Of a stretch of DNA of 64,000 bases, positions 27,191-35,497 are shown in pieces. The stretch is from Echinicola strongylocentroti (GTDB lineage: Bacteria; Bacteroidota; Bacteroidia; Cytophagales; Cyclobacteriaceae). The number at the start of each line of letters is the position of its first letter. The stretch's first letter is position 1. The stretch lies in assembly GCF_003260975.1 (NCBI RefSeq), contig NZ_CP030041.1, forward strand, positions 1,463,001 to 1,527,000. The letters run 5' to 3'. The notes below the pieces were generated by a model. The model saw only the letters and a list, made by a program, of their open reading frames with translations. It was not told the DNA's origin and did not search any database. The translations under genes were made by a program, and so were the position numbers.

Positions 27191-28276
27191 CTATCGGGGC
27201 ATTTCTACATTGGCAGTTCTAAAACTGTTCCAATACCAGTCACATGCCGCTTCAAGCCCTTCTTTCATGGAAAAAGCAGGTTCATACCCTAATACTCCTC
27301 TAGCTTTGTCTATCGACGCCAAAGAATGAGGCACATCACCTGCCCGCTGTGGACCATATTCAAACGCTATATTGGCTATTCCCGGTTCAAACTTGGACAA
27401 TTCTGTTTTTAAATATTCTCCCAACTGGTTCAGGCTTACCCGCTCACCAAAAGCTACATTAAAAACCTCTGACAATACTGCTTCCTTAGAGAAATCCTGG
27501 GCAACTTGGGCATAATAGTCCCCAAGCTTATCTTTAATTTCCTCAGTGTTCCCTACAGCAGCTTTGATATTTGCCTGGATGACATTATCGATATAGGTAA
27601 AATCCCTCGAAAAGGATCCATCCCCATTGATTTTTGGCTGCTGGCCTTTTATCAGCGTTTGTACAAATTTAGGTATGACAGCAGCATAGGCCCCATCAGG
27701 ATCCTGTCTTCTGCCGAATACGTTAAAATAGCGGAGGCCAATGGTTTCAAGCCCATAGATATCTGCAAAATTTTTGGCAAACAGCTCATCCACATATTTG
27801 GTAATGGCATAGGGGGAGAGTGCATTTCCTATAACATGCTCTACTTTTGGCAAGGTCGAATGATCACCATAGGTAGAGGAGCTGGCAGCATACACTACCC
27901 TTTTTACACCCGCCTCTTTGGCTGCAAAAAGAACCTTCACGAAACCTCCAATATTGACATCGGTAGTGGTCATAGGATCTGCAATAGACCTAGGTACCGA
28001 TCCGAGGGCGGCCTGATGAAATACCACTTCACAGCCTTCTACTGCTTTTTGACAGGTAGCTGCATCACGAATATCCCCTTCCAGCATGGTAAATAAAGGC
28101 GATTTTTTGGCATTTTCCAGATTTTCAGGCTTACCTGTCGAAAAGTTATCCAAACATACCACCTTATTTTCAGCTTCCAATAAAGTGTCAATCAGGTTGG
28201 AGCCGATAAACCCGGCTCCACCTGTGACCAAAACCTTAGCTCCTGAGAGCTCTGAAGTTAATTTTTCCTTTCCCAT
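27191..28276 (-). CDS. tviC: UDP-N-acetylglucosamine 4-epimerase, WbpP/TviC type
   Basis: 361 residues of the extended SDR family. NAD-binding TGGAGFIGSN is at about 18-27, with LDNFSTG, HQAALGSVPRSIADP, ASSSTYGD, YAITKYVDELFA (catalytic Y-x3-K), LRYFNVFGRRQDPDGAYAAV and SRDFTYIDNVIQAN. The last blocks match WbpP/TviC-type enzymes, which interconvert UDP-GlcNAc and UDP-GalNAc, better than GalE. Compared with TviC it has an insertion of about 20 residues after VIQANIKAAVGN. It is 39 bp after ugd and 36 bp before manC. With the TviB-like dehydrogenase it would make UDP-GalNAcA. Confidence 0.88.
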   Translation of the reverse strand: MGKEKLTSELSGAKVLVTGGAGFIGSNLIDTLLEAENKVVCLDNFSTGKPENLENAKKSPLFTMLEGDIRDAATCQKAVEGCEVVFHQAALGSVPRSIADPMTTTDVNIGGFVKVLFAAKEAGVKRVVYAASSSTYGDHSTLPKVEHVIGNALSPYAITKYVDELFAKNFADIYGLETIGLRYFNVFGRRQDPDGAYAAVIPKFVQTLIKGQQPKINGDGSFSRDFTYIDNVIQANIKAAVGNTEEIKDKLGDYYAQVAQDFSKEAVLSEVFNVAFGERVSLNQLGEYLKTELSKFEPGIANIAFEYGPQRAGDVPHSLASIDKARGVLGYEPAFSMKEGLEAACDWYWNSFRTANVEMPR

Positions 28277-28315
28277 AAGTTCGGTGTCAATTACACTTAT
28301 TAAAGTTAAGCATAA

Positions 28316-29632
28316 TTAGATTCCGATACCATAATGCTCAAAGCCCATTTCCTTAAGGTACTTACGATCGTAAATATTCCGTCCATCAAAAACCACTTTA
28401 TTGGTAAGCAACTTACCCAATGCACTCCAACTTGGCATCCTGAACTCAGACCATTCTGTGACCAGAAGCAATGCATCGGCATCCACGCAAGCGTCGTATG
28501 CATCATCGCAATAAGTCACCTTATCGCCTACATATACTTCTTTGGCTTCTTCCATCGCAATCGGGTCATAGGCCTTTACTTTTGCCCCTGCTGCACGCAG
28601 CTCATTGATCATCACAATAGCTGGTGCTTCTCTCATATCGTCGGTATTTGGCTTAAAGCTCAGTCCCCACATGGCGAAGGTCATACCACTAAGGTCATCT
28701 CCAAAATGTTTCTTCACCTTCTTCACCAAAGTATGTTTCTGGTCCTCATTTACTGCTTCTACAGACTGGAGCACACGTAGATCATAGCCGTATGTCTTGG
28801 CCGTTCTGATGATGGCTTTTACATCCTTGGGAAAGCAGCTTCCACCGTATCCTACACCTGGATAGATAAATTTATTCCCAATTCTTGGGTCTGAGCCAAT
28901 CCCTGCCCTTACCATGTTGGCATCGGCTCCCACCAGCTCACATAGATTGGCGATGTCATTCATGAAACTGATCTTGGTAGCCAGCATCGCATTGGCAGTA
29001 TATTTGGTCATCTCTGCCGAAGGAATATCCATGTAGATTATTCTATCTCCACTCAGCTGAAAAGGCTTATAAAGACGCCTCATAATCTCTTCTGCTCTTT
29101 CCTCTTCTACACCAATGACTATTCTATCTGGCTTCAAAAAGTCCTCTACCGCGGCACCTTCTTTCAAGAATTCAGGATTCGATGCTACCGCAAATGGCAA
29201 ATCACTCTTTCGCTTGTCAAGTGCATTCTGAATGGCTTCTTTCACCTTGCAGCCTGTAGTCACTGGCACAGTACTTTTGGTGGCCACTACTATATAGTCA
29301 GACATGGTCTTGCCGATTTCATCTGCTACAGCAAGCACATATTTAAGGTCAGCAGAACCATCCTCGCCAGGAGGTGTCCCTACTGCTATAAAAGCCACTT
29401 CAGAATCTTGGATAGCCTCCCCTAGGTTAGTAGAGAAGGACAACCTTCCACTTTCATAGTTTCTTACCACAATTTCCTCTAAGCCCGGTTCATAAATAGG
29501 CATGATCCCATTTTTGAGCTTATCGATTTTCTTTTGGTCAATGTCAACGCAGACCACTTCGATACCTACATCGGCAAAACAGGCTCCTGAGACCAAGCCT
29601 ACATATCCGGTTCCTACGACTGTGATTTTCAT
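28316..29632 (-). CDS. ugd: UDP-glucose 6-dehydrogenase
   Basis: 438 residues. GTGYVG at 7-12, [15 protein letters not shown] at about 82-96, [23 protein letters not shown] at about 152-174 and catalytic Cys266 in [15 protein letters not shown] are all as expected for UDP-glucose dehydrogenases. It oxidises UDP-glucose twice with NAD to UDP-glucuronic acid, the donor of acidic residues. It differs clearly from the TviB-like paralogue at 23734 (motif GGSCFPKD against GGHCISVD). It is the first gene of the ugd-epimerase-manC-cysQ set, with a 165-bp gap to the SDR gene upstream that may hold its own promoter. Confidence 0.93.
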   Translation of the reverse strand: MKITVVGTGYVGLVSGACFADVGIEVVCVDIDQKKIDKLKNGIMPIYEPGLEEIVVRNYESGRLSFSTNLGEAIQDSEVAFIAVGTPPGEDGSADLKYVLAVADEIGKTMSDYIVVATKSTVPVTTGCKVKEAIQNALDKRKSDLPFAVASNPEFLKEGAAVEDFLKPDRIVIGVEEERAEEIMRRLYKPFQLSGDRIIYMDIPSAEMTKYTANAMLATKISFMNDIANLCELVGADANMVRAGIGSDPRIGNKFIYPGVGYGGSCFPKDVKAIIRTAKTYGYDLRVLQSVEAVNEDQKHTLVKKVKKHFGDDLSGMTFAMWGLSFKPNTDDMREAPAIVMINELRAAGAKVKAYDPIAMEEAKEVYVGDKVTYCDDAYDACVDADALLLVTEWSEFRMPSWSALGKLLTNKVVFDGRNIYDRKYLKEMGFEHYGIGI

Positions 29633-29797
29633 TTTTCTAGCTGTTATTTGTTAAATGATCGATTGTTATATAGTATGGTTATATTAAAAATCTATTGTAT
29701 TTACTTTTATGGTTTCTGACGGCCGAAAACAACATTATATCCTTTTCCAGCTCAAACCTGTTACTATCTGTTATACGACATTTCCTTTCTTTATCGG

Positions 29798-30676
29798 TCA
29801 ATCTCCTTTCAACCCCAAGCTTCTACCTCCGTCAACCTTGAAATTTTGTCCCGTGATAAATTTACCCTCTTCCCTTGTTAGGTAGGCCACCATTTCGGAA
29901 ATATCCTCAGGCCGGCCATAGGTATTCATATAATTGGTCTTCTTTAGTTTAGCCATTTGTGCAGGTGTGATCGTTCCCCGCTGTACGATTCCCGGCGACA
30001 CGCAGTTGGCAGTGATATCCAAGCTACCAAGCTCCATGGCAATGGATTTGGTAAAGGCGATTATACCTGCTTTTGCAGCTGCATATTCGGAAAACTTGGC
30101 CTTGCCATGCTCACCGATTACAGAGGTGACCGATATGATGGCTCCCTTCTTTGCCTCTACCATCATTTTTGAAGCCTCCCGTGTACAAAGTATCGCTCCT
30201 CGTAGATTTACATGCAAAGTAGTGTCTATTGTCTCTGTCTCCAATTCATAAATTGGCCTACTGGCCTGCCTTGCACTTCCACCAGCGCAATTTACCAAAA
30301 TATCCAACTGGTGGAAGGTATCTTTCAGCCATTGATAGAATTCCTTGATTTTTTCCTCACTCGAAATATCAAGTTGCTTCTTCACCGCCTGACCGCCATT
30401 GGCCTTGATTTCATCTACCACACCTTGCATCTTATCATGGCTCATGCCACATACTACCACCATGGCGCCGTCAGCGGCCAGCCGGCAACAGATGGCCCTA
30501 CCAATGGCTCCGCTACCTCCTGTCACCACTGCTACCTTCCCTTTGAGCAGTCCTGGTGTGGACACCTGAATCGTATAGGGTACAGCTACAGACACACCAC
30601 CTGTGTTCCCGGGGGCCATCCCCTTAATTTTGTTCCTCATACTTTTGGGAACCAATCTCTTGATGAAATTTTTCAT
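29798..30676 (-). CDS. Short-chain dehydrogenase/reductase (SDR), partner of the MenD-like enzyme
   Basis: 292 residues. A classical SDR core follows an unusual ~45-residue N-terminal extension rich in Lys and Gly. TGGSGAIG is at 52-59, NCAGG at 129-133, and the catalytic Ser (182 or 185), Tyr198 and Lys202 lie in ISVTS...SEYAAAKAG. The C-terminus ends in ITGQNFKVDGGRS, as in FabG-like enzymes. Its start overlaps the end of the flippase gene by 4 bp (ATGA), and the flippase lies 13 bp after the MenD-like gene, so the three are coupled. It probably reduces a keto group on a polysaccharide precursor or substituent, perhaps the product of the ThDP enzyme. The substrate is not known. Confidence 0.82.
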   Translation of the reverse strand: MKNFIKRLVPKSMRNKIKGMAPGNTGGVSVAVPYTIQVSTPGLLKGKVAVVTGGSGAIGRAICCRLAADGAMVVVCGMSHDKMQGVVDEIKANGGQAVKKQLDISSEEKIKEFYQWLKDTFHQLDILVNCAGGSARQASRPIYELETETIDTTLHVNLRGAILCTREASKMMVEAKKGAIISVTSVIGEHGKAKFSEYAAAKAGIIAFTKSIAMELGSLDITANCVSPGIVQRGTITPAQMAKLKKTNYMNTYGRPEDISEMVAYLTREEGKFITGQNFKVDGGRSLGLKGD

Positions 30677-32202
30677 TTTTTACGTTTTCCTAATATTTTC
30701 TTGACAACGATATTATTGATAAAATTCCGCTCCTGCTTTGATAGTCCTACCAGATACACTGCGGTAAGGACAGTGGTACAGGCACAAAGGACTTTTATTA
30801 TAAAGTTCACCAAGTTTGTTGGTATTGTATAGTACAAGTAGCCCGGTAAGGGGATCGCCAACAATATCACGACCAAGGAAGGCACCAGCACTCCAACCAG
30901 GAAATCCCTGAATTTAAATCCGATGGACTTCCTTAGGAACGACACCCTGATAAAACTAATCAATGCGGACAAAAGGATCGCCACCACCAAGGTAGACTCA
31001 GGTTCATACCCTATAGTGAGCATAAAGTAACTGATTGGTAGATTCAATAGTCCAATAATGCTCAAGGTAATATGGTAATTTCTCACATTTCCCGTTGCGG
31101 ATTGTGCAGTGGCCACAGGGTTGGCATAGGACTCTATCAATGCCTTGACCATCACCAGTCTGACAAACAACACGGTATGTTCTGGCACCTCCCCCAGCCA
31201 AAGCTTTAGTATAAAAGGTGCTTCAATAAATATCGGCAACGAGATCAGCAGTATGAGGAAAAAGGACATCTTCACACTGGTGACAAGCAGCTTTTTCATG
31301 CCTGTCAGATCACCTGCAGCATACTGCTTGACGATCTGTGGGTTCACTGCCTGGGTAAAGTTCCTTGCAAAGGTAGTCACCACCGTATTGATCTGATTAG
31401 ATATCCCTTGGGCTGCGTTCACGACCGTTCCGAAAAACATATTGAGAACTACTGCAATCCCCTGGTTCCGGAGCACCACCGATATACTGCTCAGCATCGT
31501 CCATCCTGAGAATCCCAACATCTTTTTAAAGAAAGTATCATCCTTGCTCACACCTACCTTACATTCCCCGAAATTTCTTCTAGCATACCAACGCACGGCC
31601 ATCCTGACCACAAATGTGACGCAGAAAGTCAGAAATCCGTACAGTATCAGTTTGTCCATCATGAACAACTGGAGCAGGTAGACAATCAACAGCTTCAAGA
31701 TCACATCAATAATGCTGATATAGGCAAAGGCAGTCATTCGCTCGTTGGCAATGATGGCTGCATTATAGGGCACATTGATCACGGTCAGCACAAAGGAAAG
31801 TATCGAAAACTGGTAAACCCAGTTAGCAGCAACCATCCTTCCCTCGGGGATGTTCAACCGAGTGTTCAAAAACCAAAGTCCTGCCGTCTCTGCCAATACC
31901 AACACTACCAATGCAATGAGGTAATGGATATAAAGACTAGTACTAAAGACCTTTCTGAGGCTGTTGCCATTCTCGGTACCCTGTTCATAGTTCAAGAACC
32001 GCTGGGTAGCCGAAGCCATGGTGCCACTCAGGAAAGAGAACATCGTTACCACTCCACCAACTACCGTGTTCAGCCCGTAATCACTGACCCCTAGGGTCTG
32101 TAACACTACCCTTGCGGTATAAAGCGAAACACCCATCGTTATCAGCATCCGAAGGTACAGTGATAACGAATTCTTGGCAATTCGCGTATTCTTTGATGAC
32201 AT
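30673..32202 (-). CDS. Wzx-type polysaccharide flippase (second of two)
   Basis: 509 residues with about 12-14 membrane segments. It opens with KNSLSLYLRMLITMGVSLYTARVVLQTLGVSDYGLNTVVGGVVTMFSFLSG, a form common in Bacteroidota capsule flippases. It lies 13 bp after the MenD-like gene and overlaps the SDR gene by 4 bp. It is a MOP-superfamily lipid-linked oligosaccharide exporter by family. It differs at the N-terminus from the flippase at 11486, so the two probably serve different glycans or arrived separately. Confidence 0.9.
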   Translation of the reverse strand: MSSKNTRIAKNSLSLYLRMLITMGVSLYTARVVLQTLGVSDYGLNTVVGGVVTMFSFLSGTMASATQRFLNYEQGTENGNSLRKVFSTSLYIHYLIALVVLVLAETAGLWFLNTRLNIPEGRMVAANWVYQFSILSFVLTVINVPYNAAIIANERMTAFAYISIIDVILKLLIVYLLQLFMMDKLILYGFLTFCVTFVVRMAVRWYARRNFGECKVGVSKDDTFFKKMLGFSGWTMLSSISVVLRNQGIAVVLNMFFGTVVNAAQGISNQINTVVTTFARNFTQAVNPQIVKQYAAGDLTGMKKLLVTSVKMSFFLILLISLPIFIEAPFILKLWLGEVPEHTVLFVRLVMVKALIESYANPVATAQSATGNVRNYHITLSIIGLLNLPISYFMLTIGYEPESTLVVAILLSALISFIRVSFLRKSIGFKFRDFLVGVLVPSLVVILLAIPLPGYLYYTIPTNLVNFIIKVLCACTTVLTAVYLVGLSKQERNFINNIVVKKILGKRKK

Positions 32203-32215
32203 CTATATGTTACCC

Positions 32216-33952
32216 TTAATGGTTTTTATTGACGAACTTATCGATCTTCTGGGATACCTTAAGCTTCGCTTTATCAAACTTCGTTTCTCGGTTCAAGCTG
32301 CCAAAATATTTTTTGAGGATCTTAATATCCACCTCTTTCTTGGTAAAGACTTCAAGGACCATTGGCCCTTGCTCATTTGGATCTGACAGCCAATCCACTG
32401 CGGCGTTACATTCCTCTTGATTTCTGGCAGCATTATATTTCATACCCAAGGATTCTACCCATCCCTTGGCAGAAGTCTGGTGTCCTGCAGATATATGCTT
32501 AGAAAGGACATCAGCAAGTGATTCTTTCAATGGCAGGTGCATGATGGCTCCTCCTTCGTTGTTGAGCAGCAATATCCGCAAATTAGACGATAGGTGTCTG
32601 TTCCACAGAGCATTCATGTCATAGAAAAAGGTAAGGTCACCGATTACCAAATATACCGGCTCATCCGCTGCTGCGGCAAAGCCAACTGCAGCAGACATAC
32701 ATCCATCTATCCCGTTTACCCCACGATTACAATAGGCGTTAATGGATTCATCAGTCACAAACAGGTTTGCCATCCTCGCCGAAGCACTGTTGGCTATATG
32801 CAAAGAAGCTCCCTTTGGTATGGATTTCATCAGTTGGCCCACTGCATACAGCTCACTGAATGCTGCTTCGGGCTCCATGATCCGTTGTGAGATAGCCTTC
32901 AGACTGACCAGGTAATCTGTAGAACCTTTATAAGATGGAGTGGCCATTTTCCTGAAGAAGAATCCCTCCTCCATTTCGAATACATCGGTAAGCTTGTGAA
33001 ACGGATCTATGATGTCCCCACTTGGCGCCACACTCCAGTGCTCGAGTTTTGGAGAAAACCGTCTGATGTACTTTTTTATGTTATTGTTAAATATGTAATT
33101 GGCGAATAAAGTAATCACCACGTCTGGAAGTCGCTTCGCACCTTCGTCAATAGAGAAGTTCCGTAATGTGACGAAGGCATTGTCAATGGCATATTCGTGA
33201 CGACAATTGGAAGTTTTGTCACACAATATTGCACAGTTATAACTTTCGCAGAAAGCGTCCAGTGATCTGCGCAGCTGCTCGGACATGGGAGCTGACTGGC
33301 CCCAAATGATCAAAATCCGCTTGCCTTTCAGCCTCTCCGCATATTCTCCCCATTGAAAATCCTCCAGATCTGCTCGTGTACGGGTGATTTTCCTTACTTT
33401 AGGCAAGTTCACCGTACTAAAAGTATCGCCCTGATGGGACTCAATCGGGATATTCAAATGCACCGGTCCTGGACCACGGGAGGTCAATGACATTAGCCCC
33501 TCGTTGATCACGCGGTTACAATACCATTCATCAAAACCGTTCTTGACCTCTTTAAGCTGACCTTCGAATTTGACGAAACTACGAAACACATCATCTTGCT
33601 TGAACATCTGCTCCTCCATTTGGTTGAGCAATTCCGGAAGACGATCTGCTGTCAGTAGAAGCAAGGGCAAATGCTGGTAGAAAGCCTCTACAACCGCAGA
33701 ACCGTAGTTGATCGTCGACGTACCAGAGGTACAAGCCACAGCAACAGGTTCATTGGACTTCTGTATCAAACCCAATGCAAAAAATGCTGCACTTCTTTCA
33801 TCTACTACCGAATACAGCTGAAAAAAACTATCTTTTTCCATAGAATGAATAATGGAAAAATGCCTACTTCCTGGTGAAACAACTATTTTCCTTACATTGA
33901 ATTGTTTCAGGAGAGACAATAACTGAAGAATTAACCTATCATCTGAATACAT
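32216..33952 (-). CDS. MenD-like thiamine diphosphate-dependent enzyme in a polysaccharide locus
   Basis: 578 residues matching MenD (SEPHCHC synthase) along its length. It has SPGSR at 26-30, the catalytic Glu52 in DERSAAFFALG, CTSGTSTINY, the family-type segment ANSASAR (Ser389, Arg393), CNRGVNGIDG (Arg410), and the ThDP/Mg motif GDLTFFYDMNAL at 438-449. MenD joins 2-oxoglutarate-derived succinic semialdehyde to isochorismate in menaquinone synthesis. Several residues that bind those acids in MenD appear kept. However, no other men genes are nearby, and the gene is the first of a coupled trio with a flippase and an SDR inside an exopolysaccharide cluster. It may be a displaced menD, or a paralogue adding an acyl-derived branch to a sugar. 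Confidence 0.8.
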   Translation of the reverse strand: MYSDDRLILQLLSLLKQFNVRKIVVSPGSRHFSIIHSMEKDSFFQLYSVVDERSAAFFALGLIQKSNEPVAVACTSGTSTINYGSAVVEAFYQHLPLLLLTADRLPELLNQMEEQMFKQDDVFRSFVKFEGQLKEVKNGFDEWYCNRVINEGLMSLTSRGPGPVHLNIPIESHQGDTFSTVNLPKVRKITRTRADLEDFQWGEYAERLKGKRILIIWGQSAPMSEQLRRSLDAFCESYNCAILCDKTSNCRHEYAIDNAFVTLRNFSIDEGAKRLPDVVITLFANYIFNNNIKKYIRRFSPKLEHWSVAPSGDIIDPFHKLTDVFEMEEGFFFRKMATPSYKGSTDYLVSLKAISQRIMEPEAAFSELYAVGQLMKSIPKGASLHIANSASARMANLFVTDESINAYCNRGVNGIDGCMSAAVGFAAAADEPVYLVIGDLTFFYDMNALWNRHLSSNLRILLLNNEGGAIMHLPLKESLADVLSKHISAGHQTSAKGWVESLGMKYNAARNQEECNAAVDWLSDPNEQGPMVLEVFTKKEVDIKILKKYFGSLNRETKFDKAKLKVSQKIDKFVNKNH

Positions 33953-34098
33953 ACTTTCTATATTTAAATGCCTATTTTTTTCGTTTATCTATTCGTTTCG
34001 ACTGGATGGTAAAACAGCATACAACAGCCTTAGGCTGACATAGGATTACCTTCCGCTTTTTCACAGCATCTTTTAGACACCCCATAAAAAGGGACTAA

Positions 34099-34395
34099 TT
34101 ACCGCTTGCTTGGTTTTAAAAGATTGATTAAGGTATCTTGGGTACGTTGCATTTTTTTAACTTGGCCATCCTCCCTCCTACAAAATCTACCGTTCCTCTT
34201 TTGATTCCACCAGATACCAAGCCATGGATTGCCAAACAATTTTTCCAGCATATCAAAATTCCCCCTACTGGACTTTAAAGAACACTGGCAAGTCCAATAA
34301 CACGAAACTCCTCGATCAGTGCATTCCACTTTAGAGAATGTCTTACCCTTCTGGTTAAATCACGACATCTTTACTTCATTTATGCCCTGTTTCAT
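34099..34395 (-). pseudogene. Doubtful small open frame interrupted by one TGA
   Basis: A minus-strand frame starts with ATG at 34395 (MKQGINEVKMS), hits one in-frame TGA after 11 residues, then continues open from FNQKGKTFSKV to a TAA at 34099. The uninterrupted part from a GTG at 34329 gives 76 residues, rich in Cys, Trp and Arg. I do not recognise it. It may be a decayed gene or chance. Confidence 0.2.
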
Positions 34396-34742
34396 TTGAT
34401 ATTCTAAAAGTAGAACATTTTATTTTAAATACAAAAAATTGTTTTTAAAAAATTATTTTATGTATTTCGGATCACTAGCATTCACCGATTGCCTCATCTA
34501 CCTACCTCACTTTCCATACGCCCAAGAGCCCCTGACGAGACTGATTTGGTAGGTACTTTTTTTGGAGCTATACTATTGTAGATCATGAGAAGTTTTAAGC
34601 CGGAATCTATGCCGTTTAGTCAAGGAATTCTGGATGATGTCAGCACTCATCTTGGACTTTAGCTTTACACTGAGCTTACTTATAGTAAAGTGATTGAAGG
34701 ACTCATAGCACCTCCCTTATGCCCACCCATAAATTAACTGCA

Positions 34743-34813
34743 TTAAACCTGAAATAGGCATTAGCCAATCTATTACGGTCTATAACGATTCCTAATGCAT
34801 AAGCAGGGTTAAA
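34743..34813 (+). repeat. MITE-like repeat family A, copy 4 (short form)
   Basis: 71 bp with TTAAACCTGAAATAGGCATT at the left and CCTAATGCATAAGCAGGGTT at the right. The interior is nearly all lost, and the ACGATTCCTAATGCATAA end matches the full copies. Confidence 0.7.
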
Positions 34814-34938
34814 ACTAGGCCTAATTTAGATAATGAGCATCCATGGATGATTTCCCCTGTTTTTTTACACGCTCAATGAAAATGCTTGATATTACAGGGA
34901 TATATTACCATTTTTGGGTTTTTAAAATTGTAATAACA

Positions 34939-35442
34939 ATGGATTCTGATAGCAGTTGGTACGTAATGTACACAGCTCCAAGGGCTGAAAAGAAAGTAGC
35001 AAAACGATTGGAGGAGAAAGGTGTTGAAAACTACCTTCCCATGATCGAAGAAGTCCGGCAGTGGAGCGACCGGAAGAAAAAGGTAAAACGCCCTCTTTTT
35101 AATGGATATCTTTTTGTACGATCAGAAAGAAACCGACTTTGGGAAGCGCTACAAGTTCAAGGAGCTGTTAAATTTGTCAATTTCTCTGGAGACCATGCCA
35201 CCGTAAGAGAGTCGGAAATAGCCGCCATAAGGAGAATTGTAGAAACCGGCGTAGCCGTAGAAGTCGAAACTACCGACATCGAGGAAGGCCAGCAGGTAAA
35301 AATCATAGGTGGACCTTTACAGGGCTTCGAAGGAGAATGCATTCAAAAAGGTAATCAAGATTTTTTCATCATTAGAGTGCCTAGCATTCACCAAACCGTA
35401 TTGGTCAACATCCCCATAAAATTCCTGGAAATAGTTGCTTAA
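34939..35442 (+). CDS. UpxY/RfaH-type NusG paralogue (transcription antiterminator)
   Basis: 167 residues from the ATG at 34939 (MDSDSSWYVMYTAPRAEKKVA). The frame extends to 34843, but the extra 32 residues precede the natural NusG N-terminal strand and are left out. The NusG-type N-terminal domain fills about 5-105 (KKVAKRLEEKGVENYLPMIEEVRQWSDR, then PLFNGYLFVR), and a KOW domain follows (about 110-145, EEGQQVKIIGGPLQGFEGE). Such proteins bind RNA polymerase and let it read through long polysaccharide operons. In Bacteroidota UpxY is normally the first gene of the operon it controls. Here it is alone, divergent from the precursor operon and transcribed toward the right repeat array. Confidence 0.88.
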   Translation: MDSDSSWYVMYTAPRAEKKVAKRLEEKGVENYLPMIEEVRQWSDRKKKVKRPLFNGYLFVRSERNRLWEALQVQGAVKFVNFSGDHATVRESEIAAIRRIVETGVAVEVETTDIEEGQQVKIIGGPLQGFEGECIQKGNQDFFIIRVPSIHQTVLVNIPIKFLEIVA

Positions 35443-35497
35443 CCCCGGATTCTAAGACATTCAGGAAGCAACGTAAACTAGCTAATTTATTAGACAC

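Larger units (their letters stand above)
33953..34938. other. Long divergent intergenic region between MenD-like gene and UpxY-like gene
   Basis: 986 bases that must hold promoters or leaders for both directions. It contains a small hairpin CAGCC-TTA-GGCTG (34026-34038), a doubtful short frame (34099-34395, minus) and a MITE-like remnant (34743-34813). It is strongly AT-rich around 34400-34470. I see no canonical promoter pair. A target leader for the antiterminator could lie here, but no sequence identifies it. Confidence 0.5.
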
